Both the position numbers and the translations under genes were made by a program. Shown here piece after piece: positions 1 through 10,536 of a DNA stretch of 64,000 nt. The DNA comes from Armigeres subalbatus (taxonomy: Eukaryota > Arthropoda > Insecta > Diptera > Culicidae), in contig NC_085139.1 in assembly GCF_024139115.2 (NCBI RefSeq), forward strand, positions 102,286,158 to 102,350,157, read 5' to 3'. Within the stretch, counting starts at the first letter, position 1. The number at the start of each line of letters is the position of its first letter. The notes under the pieces were generated by a model, which made no database searches, was not told where the DNA came from, and worked only from the letters and a program-made list of their open reading frames with translations.

Positions 1-844
1 GAGGATTTAGGTGAGTACAATTTTACTTCGTGTTTTTTTAATATCACAAATTGAAGCTTTTTTCAGATTTAATTTGACATCTTACTTGAACTACAATACA
101 ATGTAAGGAGACAAAACTAATTCATCAGAGTGTAGCGGCGGAAAAGAGTGATAGCATTTCGTAAAAAATTCATGAAACTATATTTGCACACACTAAATAG
201 TGCTTCAGAAGATTTTATGGTTTCGATCTACACATTCATAATATTTATTACTATTCGTTTTCCGAATTGTAACGTTTATATACATTTGATCAACGAAATA
301 ATATTGTCACCTTCACCTGCCTAACTAAGGCCTATTTTAAAAAGTTGTCCGTTTCCTTGAATAAGAACCGCGATAGAACGTGCGCTCGCTCGAAAACTAT
401 ATCTAGTGTTGCCAACAGGGAGCGACTTGCAAACATTTCTGTCGAGCCTTTTATTTTTTTTATTGAATTTATTAAGGAGACTTTCAGGCCTAGGCTGGCT
501 CGTCGCCGGAAATTCTGTCGAGCCTGTTAGACTAATTAATTTTATTTCTGAAGCTTTTCCACATCCTGATCCATTGTACTCGGCGATATCAAGTAATATT
601 TTATCTTAACAATTTCCTACCAGAAGAACAAATATTCCAAATATCTAGTAAAAAGCACGCCAATATTTTTTTGCCTGTGATTAAAAATTATATTTTTCAA
701 AAAGTAATAATTCAAAGAACGTTTATTATCTTTTACTATTATTATTATTTTTTAGACTAAGACCGGAGTGGAGTATAGAACATATTTCTTATACTTGTTA
801 CCAACTAGCGGTACCCAGCATCATATAATTTGATCATCAATTTG
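1..844. other. AT-rich non-coding DNA
   Basis: There is no credible coding frame here. The only open frames are about 60 codons and overlap each other. Apart from the short retrotransposon stub at 450-512, which is listed separately, I see AT-rich sequence with no recognisable element. Confidence 0.6.
450..512 (-). mobile_element. 63-bp stub of a polyadenylated retrotransposon with target-site duplication
   Basis: Read on the minus strand, this segment starts GGCGACGAGCCAGCC, continues to GAAAGTCTCCTTAATAAA and ends in an A-rich tail. It is flanked by a 13-bp direct repeat, TTCTGTCGAGCCT, at 437-449 and 513-525. An AATAAA signal, an A-rich tail and a target duplication together mark a target-primed retrotransposition product. 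The same sequence recurs at 57700-57752. The parent element is not identified. Either this is the extreme 3' end of a LINE or it is a very small non-autonomous element. Confidence 0.7.
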
Positions 845-969
845 CAGTGAACTATCCCTTACTCGATATTGAAGGGACCATCGAGTTAGGGAGGTATCGA
901 GATAGGGAACACATTTATATTTGGTCAAATGCCGTTTAACCAAACAGTTAAAATTTGTTTCCTTATTAA

Positions 970-1330
970 GTAAAGTGAGAAGAGAGATGTTCGAAGTGAA
1001 TGTTGAACAGCAGGAACTGAGAAGTGAGAAATTAGATTTTTTAAATGAGTACAGAGTAGTGAGAAGTGAGTACTGAGAACCGGAAGTGAGTATTGAGTAG
1101 TGAGATGTGTGCAGTAACATGTGACTAGTGGAAAGTGAGAAATGAGAAATGAGAAGAAAGTGGTGTGAAGTGAGTTGTGATAGTTGCGAAGTGAAAAGAA
1201 GGATGTTAGTAGTGAGAAAAACAGAAGCAAGGAGTGAGAAGTAGAGATGATAATTATGAGGTGAGAAGAGAGAGATAGAGTAGTGAGAAGTAAGTGGAGA
1301 GATATAAGACAGGAGAACGAAGACAAAAGG
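970..1330 (-). repeat. GAAGTGAGAA degenerate minisatellite, first arm
   Basis: This is a diverged tandem array with a period of roughly 8-12 bp. On the plus strand it is built from GAAGTGAGAA and GTGAGTA motifs. It has the opposite orientation to the array at 1375-2265, so the two arms form an interrupted inverted pair. Minus-strand open frames rich in S, H, L and T across it are by-products of the repeat. Confidence 0.85.
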
Positions 1331-1374
1331 AGGAAGAGAAAAAAAGAAAGAAGAAAAATGAAGCATATCGTTTT

Positions 1375-2265
1375 TCACTTCTTGTTTTTCACTTATCACT
1401 TCTTATCACTCCCTTCTCTTACTTCTTATTCCTAATTTCTCATTTTTCACTGCTCACTACTTACTTATTACTTCTTTCTTCACACATTTAGCTTCTCAGC
1501 TCCCTTTTCCCACTACTCACTTCTCACTTTGCACTTTGCACTTCTCACTATTGATTTCTCACCTCTCACTTCGCACGTCTCATTTCTCACATCTCATTTT
1601 TCACTTCTTAGTTCTCACTTTTTTTTATATCTCACTTCCGACTTCTCATTTCTCACTCATCACTTTTCACTTCTCACTATTCGATTCGATCTTCGATATC
1701 GATCGATACTCTAAACTTCTCACTTCTCACCTCTCATTTCTCACTTACCACTACTCACCTCTTACTTCTTACTTCTTATTTCTCACTTTACTTTTCTCAC
1801 TTTGAATTTCTCACTTCTCACTTTTATCTTTTCATTTTCACTATTAATTTCTCACTTCTCACTTCGCGCATCTCACTCCTCACTTCGCACATCTCACTTC
1901 TGACTTCGCACATATCACTTCTCTTTTTTCACTTTTCATTTCTCATATATAACTTCTTATATCTCACTTCTAGCTTTTTACTTCTCACTTCTCCCTTCAT
2001 ACTTTTCACTTCTCATAACTCTCTTCGCACTCCGAATTTCTCACTTCTTACACTGTATTTTCCACTTCTCACTACTTATTTCTCACTTCTCATTTCTCAT
2101 TTCTCACTTCTCACATTCCATCTCTCACTTTTAATTTCACATTTTTAACTTTTCCTCTCTCACTCCTCATATCTCACTTCTCATTCTTCACTTCTATCTT
2201 CTTATTTCTCATATCTCATTTCTTATTTCTCGCTTATCACTTTTCACTTCTAACTTCTAACTATA
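1375..2265 (+). repeat. TTCTCACTTC degenerate minisatellite, second arm
   Basis: This is the same repeat as 970-1330 but in reverse complement: TTCTCACTTC, TTCGCAC and TCATTTCTCAC. It runs about 890 bp with many point changes and small length changes. The switch of strand falls in a purine-rich stretch at about 1330-1370. It lies wholly inside the TIR element at 845-2467. Confidence 0.85.
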
Positions 2266-2699
2266 TCGTGCATGTACTGTTTCTGACAACATCGATTTAG
2301 CGAGGTGAAAATGCTTTGGAAAATTACTTCGACTTAAAGAATATTGAGTAAGGGAGATATCGATTTACGGAGGGAGCGCAATATGCTAGATTCAAGGGAC
2401 TTTCAATTTCATCGAGTTAGAGAGAATATCGAGTTACAGAATATCGAGTTAGAGAGAGTTCACTCTGAAATGTATCTATCTATCCATTTATGTGAATGTA
2501 GCTGTAACATGTAACATTAAATTTACTTCATTCCAGTGGAATCATCAAGTTTTCAGATTGTTTTCTGTTTAACAAAATTCTTATATTTTCAGCAATATTA
2601 CAATGTATGAGGAATTTATCGTTATTTTATATTATATCATGACACAGCCTTCATACAAATCAAATAATCGGTCCTCAGCGGTTAAAATCTCCTATTTGT

Positions 2700-5600
2700 T
2701 TCCAAATAGAGTTCAGAGTGGGCTGCAAAATGGTGGATTGACATCAAGGAAGGAATGCCCAACAGAGCTCTGGTCCCCACAAGTCCCTATCTCACGCTTC
2801 CACGCGTCGTCCGATGACAAAAGACCGCCAGCTAAGGGTTGTGTACTTAGCTGGTAGTGCAGCCTGGGTACTGTTGTCCTTCTGACATCAGCTAGAGTGA
2901 TAAGGTACGCCTCGAGCGTCTGTTCACCAGGAGGTGCGGCTCAAACAGCGTCTGCCTGGTACCCAGCGGCTGATTAACGAAATGCTGTATCGCGTCAGCT
3001 ATACCTAAGGTGGCAGCCCCATCATTGCGATGTAGGTAACGCGACCCCGGTAAGGTAGCTTACTGAAGCCTCTCATATACCACGAAAAATGAAGATAGAA
3101 GAAAAAGAGAACGCTATTTTTGGCAACCGACCCGGCAACGAAATAAGGACTATGATTGGAAACTCGGTACCTGGAATGTCAGGACCCTAAATGAACCTGG
3201 TGAACTGCAGAAGGTTGGAGTGAACGTGGCCGCTATTCAAGAAGTCCGATGGCCCAGATCCGGAGAACGTGAATTCCGAGCCGTGGACCCCACGACCAAC
3301 ACTGCATTCAAGTATAACATCTATCACAGCGGCGGCGGAAAAGCAGAGCATGGAGTTGGTTTCGTAGTGATGGGCAAGCAGATGAAGCGAGTGATGCGGT
3401 GGAAACCCATTAGCGAACGAATCTGTGTGTTGAGGATACGGGGCAAATTCTTCAATTACAGCCTAATCAACGTTTACGCACCGACAAACGATAAATCCGA
3501 CGACGTGAAGGACACGTTTTATGAATGTCTTGATAAAGCCTATGGAGAGTGCCCAAAGCATGACGTGAAAATTGTTATCAGAGACGCTAACGCTCAGGTC
3601 GGTAGAGAGGACTTTTTCCGTCCCATAATCGGTAGGGAGAGCCTTCACTCCGCTACCAATGACAACGGCCTACGGCTAGTAAATTTTGCTGCTGCTAGAG
3701 GGATGGCCATCAGTAGCACCTACTTCGCACGAAAGAACATCCGAAAGCACACCTGGAGACACCCAAATGGTGAAACTTGCAACCAGATAGACCATGTTCT
3801 GGTGGATGGGCGCCATTTCTCGAAAGATCAAAGATCACAGCGAACGATGCGTTACAATATCCAGCGATTGTCGGCGGAAGGAGTATCGGCTGAGTACCGC
3901 CAGAAGCTCGACGAACGGATAAGTGCAATCAACGTTATCGACAACATCAACGATCTATGGGAGTCGATCTATGGAGCGGTGAGCACAACAGCACGAGAAG
4001 TTGTAGGCATTGCACAGAGGCGACCCAGGACGGGTTGGTTCGATGTGGAGTGTCAGAGAGTGACAGACGAGAAGAACGTTGCCAGAAGCCGGATGTTGGT
4101 GTCGGATACCCGATCGAATAGAGATCGGTACAAGGAAGCAAGAGCAGCCGAAAAACGAATCCACCGCGGGAAGAAAAAAGAGTACGAAGAACAAGTTATT
4201 AGTGAGGCGCAGGAAAAAATGGAGCAGAACGATTTCCGGAGGTTTTATGAGTCTGTCAATGGCGTGTGGAGAAAGACAGCGCCATCTCCCGTCATGTGCA
4301 ACGACCAACAAGGGAATTTGCTGACAGATAAAACTGAAGTGGCTGCCAGGTGGAAGCAACACTTCGAGACTCTGTTGAATGGAGGATGTGACGGTGCATC
4401 GGTGAACAGAATAAATATTAGCGACGATGGACAAGCTGTGGAGTCACCTACACTAGATGAGGTTAAAAAAGCTGTCAAAGAGCTGAAAAACAATAAAGCT
4501 GCAGGGAAGGACCAGCTCCCGGCTGAACTTCTCAAACATGACAGTGAGCAGCTTTATGAAGTTCTGCACCATATTATGTCGAAAATATGGGAAGACGAGG
4601 AAATGCCTGCTAGCTGGTTGGACGGCCTCATTTGCCCTCTCTTTAAGAAAGGGCACAGGCTGGAGTGCGCCAATTACCGAGGAATAATCTTCCTTAATTC
4701 GGCGTACAAAATAATGTCCCGTATTCTGTTCAACAGATTGAGACCGCTTGAAGAGTTCTTCGTCGGCGAATATCAAGCAGGTTTTCGTGAGGGCCGATCA
4801 ACGACGGATCAAATGTTTACCCTGAGACAAATCCTTGATAAATTCCGGGAGTACAACTTGCAGACACATCATCTGTTTATTGATTTCAAGGCGGCGTACG
4901 ATTCAGTGAAACGGAATAAATTATGGCAAATTATGCTTGAACATGGTTTTCCGGCGAAACTGATACGGTTGATTCGTATACCGTTGGACGGATCGAAATC
5001 AAGTGTAAGGGTTGCGGATGAAATATCGACGTCATTTGTTACCTTAGGAGGATTAAAGCAGGGTGATACACTCTCGAATCTACTGTTCAATATCGCGCTC
5101 GAGGGAGCGATTAGGAGACCTGGTGTGCAAAGAAGTGGTACCATTATCACAAAATCGCAAATGTTCCTGGGATTTGCGGACGATATCGATATTATCGGAA
5201 TTGATCGTCGTGCCGTGGAAGAGGCTTTTGTGCCTTTTAAGAGGGCGACAGCGAGGATTGGACTCACGTTCAATACCAGCAAAACGAAGTACATGGTAGC
5301 TGGCAATCAACGTGGGTTCATTAGTGGTGGTGGTAGCGAAATGGTGCTGGATGGTGAAAAATTTGAAGTGGTAGAAGAATTTGTGTATCTTGGAACATTA
5401 GTGACGTGCAATAATGATGTTACCAGCGAGGTGAAAAGGCGTATTGCAGCTGCAAATAGGGCTTATTACGGACTACGTAACCAGCTTAAGTCCCGTAGTC
5501 TGCAAACGAAAACAAAACTCGCGCTGTATACTACTCTGATTCTTCCGGTGGCTTTATACGGCCATGAGACATGGACGTTAAAGGAGGCTGATCGGAGAGC

Positions 5601-6018
5601 TCCCGGGTTGTTTGAGCGTAAGGTGCTGCGGACAATACTCGGCGGTAAACAGGAGAACGGTATCTGGCGGCGTCGCATGAATCACGAATTGTACCAGGTA
5701 TATAAAGGGCTGGATATTATTAAGCTTATACAACACGGCAGACTACGGTGGGCTGGTCACGATGTTCGTATGCCGGAAGAACGTCAAGCGAAGATAATAT
5801 TTAGTAGAGAACCCGGAAGATTCCGCAGGCTTCGTGGAAGGCCGCGTACACGATGGCTTTTTGCAGTTGAAGAGGACCTGAGGGCGCTCAATGTTCAGGG
5901 CGACTGGAAGCGATTGGCCCGAGTCTGGATTGGGGTCGAGTCCAGTGGAGAAGGATACTCCATTCGGCGTAGGTTCATCGAAGAGCTGAAGCCCATCAAG
6001 TATCAAGTAAGTAAGTAA
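2700..6018 (+). mobile_element. non-LTR retrotransposon (LINE), nearly full length
   Basis: The element consists of a GC-richer 5' leader (about 2700-3066), one long ORF (listed separately) and a short 3' end with tandem AAGTA repeats just before the stop codon. It has the order endonuclease, reverse transcriptase, C-terminal domain. The absence of an obvious poly(A) and the short tandem 3' repeat recall RTE-like elements, but the clade is not verified. The 5' boundary is uncertain because I found no target-site duplication. The 3' end abuts a member of the GCCTTTCTCG-ended family. Closely related copies lie at 41562-42190, 46341-46969 and 47610-48327. Confidence 0.8.
3220..6018 (+). CDS. LINE polyprotein: damaged AP endonuclease plus reverse transcriptase
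   Basis: This is a 932-codon frame for the enzyme that would nick target DNA and copy the element RNA into it. The frame begins here at a GTG but is open back to 3067 without an ATG in frame. The upstream part encodes the endonuclease start LGTWNVRTL. Endonuclease signatures seen are AIQEVRW (Glu8) and RDANAQVG (Asp122, Asn124; normally GDxNA). About 10 residues seem to be missing between WNVRTL and AIQEVRW. QIDHVLVDGRHFS (189-201) runs almost directly into the linker, so the expected SDH catalytic motif is absent. Reverse transcriptase motifs are intact: FIDFKAAYDSV with Asp555, GLKQGD (611-616) and FADD (652-655). The C-terminal part holds GRLRWAGH, typical of such LINEs. I infer an endonuclease-dead copy with an open RT frame. 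Confidence 0.8.
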   Translation: MNVAAIQEVRWPRSGEREFRAVDPTTNTAFKYNIYHSGGGKAEHGVGFVVMGKQMKRVMRWKPISERICVLRIRGKFFNYSLINVYAPTNDKSDDVKDTFYECLDKAYGECPKHDVKIVIRDANAQVGREDFFRPIIGRESLHSATNDNGLRLVNFAAARGMAISSTYFARKNIRKHTWRHPNGETCNQIDHVLVDGRHFSKDQRSQRTMRYNIQRLSAEGVSAEYRQKLDERISAINVIDNINDLWESIYGAVSTTAREVVGIAQRRPRTGWFDVECQRVTDEKNVARSRMLVSDTRSNRDRYKEARAAEKRIHRGKKKEYEEQVISEAQEKMEQNDFRRFYESVNGVWRKTAPSPVMCNDQQGNLLTDKTEVAARWKQHFETLLNGGCDGASVNRINISDDGQAVESPTLDEVKKAVKELKNNKAAGKDQLPAELLKHDSEQLYEVLHHIMSKIWEDEEMPASWLDGLICPLFKKGHRLECANYRGIIFLNSAYKIMSRILFNRLRPLEEFFVGEYQAGFREGRSTTDQMFTLRQILDKFREYNLQTHHLFIDFKAAYDSVKRNKLWQIMLEHGFPAKLIRLIRIPLDGSKSSVRVADEISTSFVTLGGLKQGDTLSNLLFNIALEGAIRRPGVQRSGTIITKSQMFLGFADDIDIIGIDRRAVEEAFVPFKRATARIGLTFNTSKTKYMVAGNQRGFISGGGSEMVLDGEKFEVVEEFVYLGTLVTCNNDVTSEVKRRIAAANRAYYGLRNQLKSRSLQTKTKLALYTTLILPVALYGHETWTLKEADRRAPGLFERKVLRTILGGKQENGIWRRRMNHELYQVYKGLDIIKLIQHGRLRWAGHDVRMPEERQAKIIFSREPGRFRRLRGRPRTRWLFAVEEDLRALNVQGDWKRLARVWIGVESSGEGYSIRRRFIEELKPIKYQVSK

Positions 6019-6478
6019 TGAGAAACGCACATAAGAGAGGTTAAAATTGCACTTTGGGGAGACAGATTCAGTTATTTCCATCAATTCACATTTATTTGCA
6101 TTATTAATTTGAATGCATTGCAGCAGTTTTTGAAAACAAAAATCGTTTTTAAAATTTTGTCCCCGGGAAAAATAAGGGAAAACAATGTTTTTTTTTTTAA
6201 ATAACTCCGGAACGCAATAACCGATTGGGCCAATTTTTATTAGCGGAAAATTAGGCAGGATTCTGCATCGAATGTAACCTGTTGCAAGCAATTCGGATAA
6301 GGCTAATAACAAAAAATGTGCCTCACTTTTTTGTCCACACACATACAGACATCCTTCAATTCGTCGAGCTGAGTCTATTGATCTATAACACTATGGGTCT
6401 CCGAGCCTTCTATCTTATGTTCGGTTTTGGCGTTTACGTATATACTAAGTATTCGAGAAAGGCAGAAATACGGTGAGC
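6019..6478 (+). mobile_element. fragment of the GCCTTTCTCG-ended dispersed family, 3' portion
   Basis: The sequence just after the LINE (CACATAAGAGAGGTTAAAAT) matches 55828-55850, which lies inside another member of the family. The fragment continues through the family's diagnostic 3' end: a CACACACATACAGACATC stretch, TCGTCGAGCTGAGT, ATAACACTATGGGTCTCCGA, and finally a CGAGAAAGGCA terminus near 6460. It contains one diverged 167-bp-type unit. The LINE therefore seems to sit inside or at the edge of this element. Confidence 0.65.
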
Positions 6479-7252
6479 GATATATTTCCTTCTTAACGTT
6501 TGGCATAATGAGCATATTTAGCATGAACATAAGATATTTTTACAATTCGTGGTCGCTACTTGCTACTGATTGATCAGAACTCCTACCATTTGGCACAATA
6601 ATTAACAGAGCGGGATTTTTTTTTGTAAAATTCCTGCTTTCAAAGAGGTAATCATAATGTCTTGTGCATTGATCAAGACCAATTCGAAATTTAAAAAAAG
6701 GTTAACAGTAGACAAACTTACTCTTAGGCAAAATTTTGGCTATATGGCAAATGGTAGGTCATTTTGTATAACTTATGCCTTAAATTATGGTCAATAAAAA
6801 GTGAGAATTATTTACTCTTCGTATTCGAAAATATAATAAGAAAATACGAAAATGAATATCCGAAGTAAATAATTTATCCTTTGTTTATCATAGCTCCAAT
6901 CCGCATTATGCCAAATTACTTTATGTTAAGCAGGAAAAAAATTAAGTTTAAAATTGTCACCCAGGAAGGTGGCGCTCGTAGACCACTTCAATCACCAAAA
7001 GCGTCAAGAGCCTTGGAGAGCCGGGAGACAAGTGGAGCTATCCCATGGTGTACCAATTGTTCATCCGTCAAGATCATTCCACACTTCGGGAGCGGGAGAG
7101 CTATTGTACAAGGCTTGACCCGGAAAACAGCGCTTCAGTTCTGGGAGGAAACACTAAGGCGGAAGGTTCAACCATTGACTGATCCCCGAACCTGCCTCCG
7201 TCCAAAATTACGCAAAAAAAATATGAATTTAAATGTATAAATCATAAAAAAA
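6479..7252. other. AT-rich non-coding DNA
   Basis: There is no repeat structure or domain I recognise. An open frame at 6881-7240 has a GC-richer middle (about 6960-7200) but no start context or recognisable motif. Confidence 0.5.
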
Positions 7253-7444
7253 AACCCAGATTAATCCACCTAGCGGTGATGGTGCCTTTCTCGACCTTCG
7301 TAAAATGTGTATGCTTGAAAATAGATGAAGCTAGTAGCTAGGAGTAAAAAAGAAAAAAAATCCTTGTCCGTTCTATAAAAATCGGATTATTTCGAGCAAA
7401 GATACTGTAGATCCAGTTGAAAACCGAAAATCATATTTTGTCCC

Positions 7445-7534
7445 ATTCCCGGATGTTGCAACTGCATCGCGAGTGGTGCATGACTATGGCATAGATGCGC
7501 ACCACTCGCGATGCAGTTGCAACATCCGGAAATG
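7445..7534. repeat. 36-bp inverted repeat (hairpin)
   Basis: Two arms of about 36 bp are separated by a spacer of about 17 bp. The arm contains GGATGTTGCAACTGC followed by ATCGCGAGTGGTGC, and the right arm is its reverse complement with one mismatch. The near-perfect match indicates a recent or constrained palindrome. Confidence 0.9.
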
Positions 7535-7860
7535 CCAGAAAATGTGATTGACGCGAAACCTCAGTTCGGTTTTAAACTTGATCTACAATATGCTAATCAG
7601 AATTTCGACAATTTTTATCCTTTTCCAATCTTTTTGACGTACATACCCCTGTTTTATTTTACCCAGTCATATATTTTTAGGATATTACTTCTGGATGTTT
7701 GTTAAACTGAAGCTCCGACTACACAAAAAGAAAACGAAAATGTCATTCCTATCAAGCGAGCGGAGGGCAATATTTGTTATGATATAAATCTCATGACCGT
7801 CCTTCTGCCAAACTCCCGTATGAAGAGGGAGGGGAAGTGTATCAGTGTGGAAGCATCCGA

Positions 7861-8281
7861 CAAGGATGTTATAGATCATTTAGTAATTCGCGTTCGATCA
7901 TTTAGTAGTTTGTCAACAACTCATTCCAGAAGCTGAATTTCAAAATGTGTTGTATGGTGGACTCCTAGTGCGAAGGTTTTTCTACAACTCTGCCAAATAG
8001 CTCGTTGTTTGAATTCCACTAGTATCCGAGTTATAGCTATAGTATCAGTAACTTAGACTAAATGATAACATTCCAATCATTTAGTTAAAGCTACTGCAAC
8101 TAGCGCTATAACTTCGTCATTAGTGGAATTCTAACAACAATCCATTAGGCAGAGTTGTAGAAAAACCTTCGCACTAGAAGTCCACCATACAACACATTTT
8201 GAAATTCAGCTTCTGTAATGAGTTATTCACAAACTACTAAATGATCGAACGCAAATTACTAAATCATCGATAACATCCTTG
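7861..8281. mobile_element. foldback (long inverted repeat) MITE-like element
   Basis: The left arm (7861-8068) starts CAAGGATGTTATAGATCATT. The right arm (about 8073-8281) is its imperfect reverse complement, ending AATCATCGATAACATCCTTG. Shared internal blocks include GCTGAATTTCAAAATGTGTT and GCGAAGGTTTTTCTACAACT. The arms are about 200 bp with only a few bases between them, so the whole segment could form one long hairpin. It is non-coding. Confidence 0.88.
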
Positions 8282-8794
8282 GTCCTATAGTTCGCTTTCG
8301 AAGAGAAATTATAGCCTTTCGGTACAAGGTAATAGTCCAATCTGGCCAATTTTCAATAGAAAATAATAGAACAGGATTCCGCGTTCAATGCAATTTGTTG
8401 TGAGTAAATCGATCGAGGGTAAGTGCATCAAAAGTGAGCTAGGCTTTTCTACACGCTTTTTTATAACACAAAGTATTTTGGCCATAATTTCTGTGCCCAT
8501 AGTCCGATCTTCCAAATTTTCAATAGAAAACAATACGGCAGGATTTCGCGTGGAATGGAACTTGTTGCAAGTAAATCGGTTCGGAGGATAAGTACCGAAA
8601 AAGTGAGCTAAACTTTTCGCACTTTTGATGGGCGCACACACACACATACACACACAGAGGCATCATCTCAGTTCGTCGAGCTGAGTCGATTGGTATATAA
8701 CACTATGGAACTCAAGGCCTTCTGTAAAAATTTGGTTTTGGAGCGAACATATACGAACATATATCATGAGGCTTTTTAGGCAAAAGGCAAAAAT

Positions 8795-10090
8795 TGTGTT
8801 TCGAACTTCCGACCCCATATTTCGATTTGGCCAATGTTCAATAGGACACATTGGGACAGGATTATGCGTCAAATGCAACTTGTTGCGAGCAAATCAGCTG
8901 AAGATAAATGCCTAAAAAATAAGTGACATTCTTTACGTGATTTTTTCGTAAAAGTTTGCGTTTTAGCCATAACTTCCGATCCCATAGTCCGACCTGGCCG
9001 ATTTTCAATAGGAAACAATGGGCCAGGATCCTGCGTCGAATGCAATTTGTTGCGAGCAAATCGGTTGAGGATAAGTGCCCGAAAAATGAGTGACATTTTT
9101 TACGCGATTTTTACGTATAAATTCATATTTTGCCAATAACTTCCGATCACATAGTCCGACCTGGCCAATTTCCAATAGGAAACAATGGGAAAGGATCCTG
9201 CGTCGAATGCAATTTGTTGCGAGCAAAACGGTTGAGGATAAGTGCCCGAAAAATGAGTAACATTTTTACGCGATTTTTACGTATAAATTTGAATTTTGGC
9301 CATAACTTCCGATCCCATAGTCCGACCTGGCCAATTTTCAATAGGAAACAATGGGAAAGGATCCTGCGTCGAATGCAATTTGTTGCAAGCAAATCGGTTG
9401 AGGATAAGTGCCCGAAAAATGAGTGACATTTTTTACACGATTTTTACGTATAAATTTGTATTTTGGCCATAACTTCCGATCCCATAGTCCGACCTGGCCA
9501 ATTTCCAATAGGAAACAATGGGCCAGGATCCTGCGTCGAATGCAATTTGTTGCAAGCAAAACGGTTGAGGATAAGTGCCCGAAAAATGAGTAACATTTTT
9601 ACGCGATTTTTACGTATAAATTTGAATTTTGGCCATAACTTCCGATCCCATAGTCCGACCTGGCCAATTTCCAATAGGAAACAATGGGAAAGGATCCTGC
9701 GTCGAATGCAATTTGTTGCAAGCAAATCGGTTGAGGATAAGTGCCCGAAAAATGAGTGACATTTTTTACGCGATTTTTACGTATAAATTTGTATTTTGGC
9801 CATAACTTCCGATCCCATAGTCCGACCTGGCCAATTTCCAATAGGAAACAATGAGCCAGGAACCTACGTTGAATGCAATTTGTTGCAAGCAAATCGGTTG
9901 AGGATAAGTGCCCGAAAAATGAGTTACATTTTTTACGCGATTTTTACGTATAAATTTGTATTTTGGCCATAACTTCCGATCCCATAGTCCGACCTGGCCA
10001 ATTTCCAATAGGAAACAATGGGAAAGGATCCTGCGTCGAATGCAATTTGTTGCGAGCAAATCGGTTGAGGATAAGTGCCTGAAAAATGAG
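8795..10090 (+). repeat. 167-bp tandem satellite, about 8 units
   Basis: The anchor AACTTCCGAYCCCATAG recurs at about 8802, 8971, 9138, 9304, 9471, 9637, 9804 and 9971, which gives spacings of 166-169 bp. Each unit also carries CTGGCCAATTTYCAATAGG, AAACAATGGG, TGCGTCGAATGCAATTTGTT and GGATAAGTGCCCGAAAAATG. Two more diverged units lie upstream (about 8330 and 8486). Arrays with the same period occur at 33440-34120 and 34300-35270. Confidence 0.92.
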
Positions 10091-10113
10091 TGACATTTTT
10101 TGCGTCGTTTTGT

Positions 10114-10117
<4 letters not shown>

Positions 10118-10193
<76 letters not shown>
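10118..10193 (+). repeat. (CA)n microsatellite
   Basis: This is about 76 bp of uninterrupted CA. It occupies the position that holds a shorter CA tract in the other family members (8636, 21545, 34130, 35285), just upstream of CAGACATCACCTCAATTCG. Confidence 0.98.
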
Positions 10194-10196
<3 letters not shown>

Positions 10197-10536
10197 TCAC
10201 CTCAATTCGTCGAACTGAGTCGATTGGTATATAACACTATGGGTCTCCGGGCCTTCTATAAAAAGTTTGTTTTTGGAGCGATCATATAGCCTTTACCGTA
10301 TACTTAGTATACGAGAAAGGCAAAAATATAAAAAAAATAATATAAATATAAATGTATAAACAATAAATTATAAATATAAATGTATAAATTGCTTGAAATC
10401 GAGTTCCAACTTCGCCCGGAACTGTAGCAGTTAGGGATGCTGAATGTGATCTAGAAAGCATCACTCTTCTTCACACAAAAAATATTAACAATATTCGTTT
10501 GGTGGAGTCCAGTAGAGTTACAAAACCAGGGGTGGC

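Larger units (their letters stand above)
845..2467. mobile_element. pogo/Tigger-like TIR element filled with minisatellite
   Basis: The left end reads CAGTGAACTATCCCTTACTC. The reverse complement of the right end reads CAGAGTGAACTCTCTCTAAC. Both ends continue with short repeated motifs of the type ATCGAGTTAGAGAG (near 870-900 and 2400-2455). A CAG start with repeated ATCGAGTTAG-like subterminal motifs is what I know from pogo/Tigger-like Tc1-mariner elements, but no transposase frame survives. The interior is almost entirely TTCTCACTTC-type repeats. A TA target duplication is not preserved at the ends. The family call is inferred and the inverted termini are seen directly. Confidence 0.6.
7253..10325 (+). 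mobile_element. composite member of the GCCTTTCTCG-ended family carrying a 167-bp satellite
   Basis: It starts CCCAGATTAATCCACCTAGC followed by GGTGATGGTGCCTTTCTCG. It ends TATACGAGAAAGGCA at about 10315. The near-terminal TGCCTTTCTCG and CGAGAAAGGCA are inverted copies. Inside are a 36-bp hairpin (7445-7534), a 420-bp foldback (7861-8281), a diverged earlier family end near 8690-8800, the main tandem satellite (8795-10090), a CA microsatellite and the conserved 3' tail. No protein is encoded, so mobilisation would be in trans. I know this family only as an abundant mosquito repeat and do not give it a name. Confidence 0.65.

Noticed and set aside
2603..2857. 84-codon frame as a LINE ORF1
   Set aside because: It has no zinc-knuckle or coiled-coil features, and it spans the uncertain LINE 5' boundary.
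9933..10200. Cys-Val repeat proteins on the minus strand
   Set aside because: They are translations of the CA microsatellite and the 167-bp satellite.
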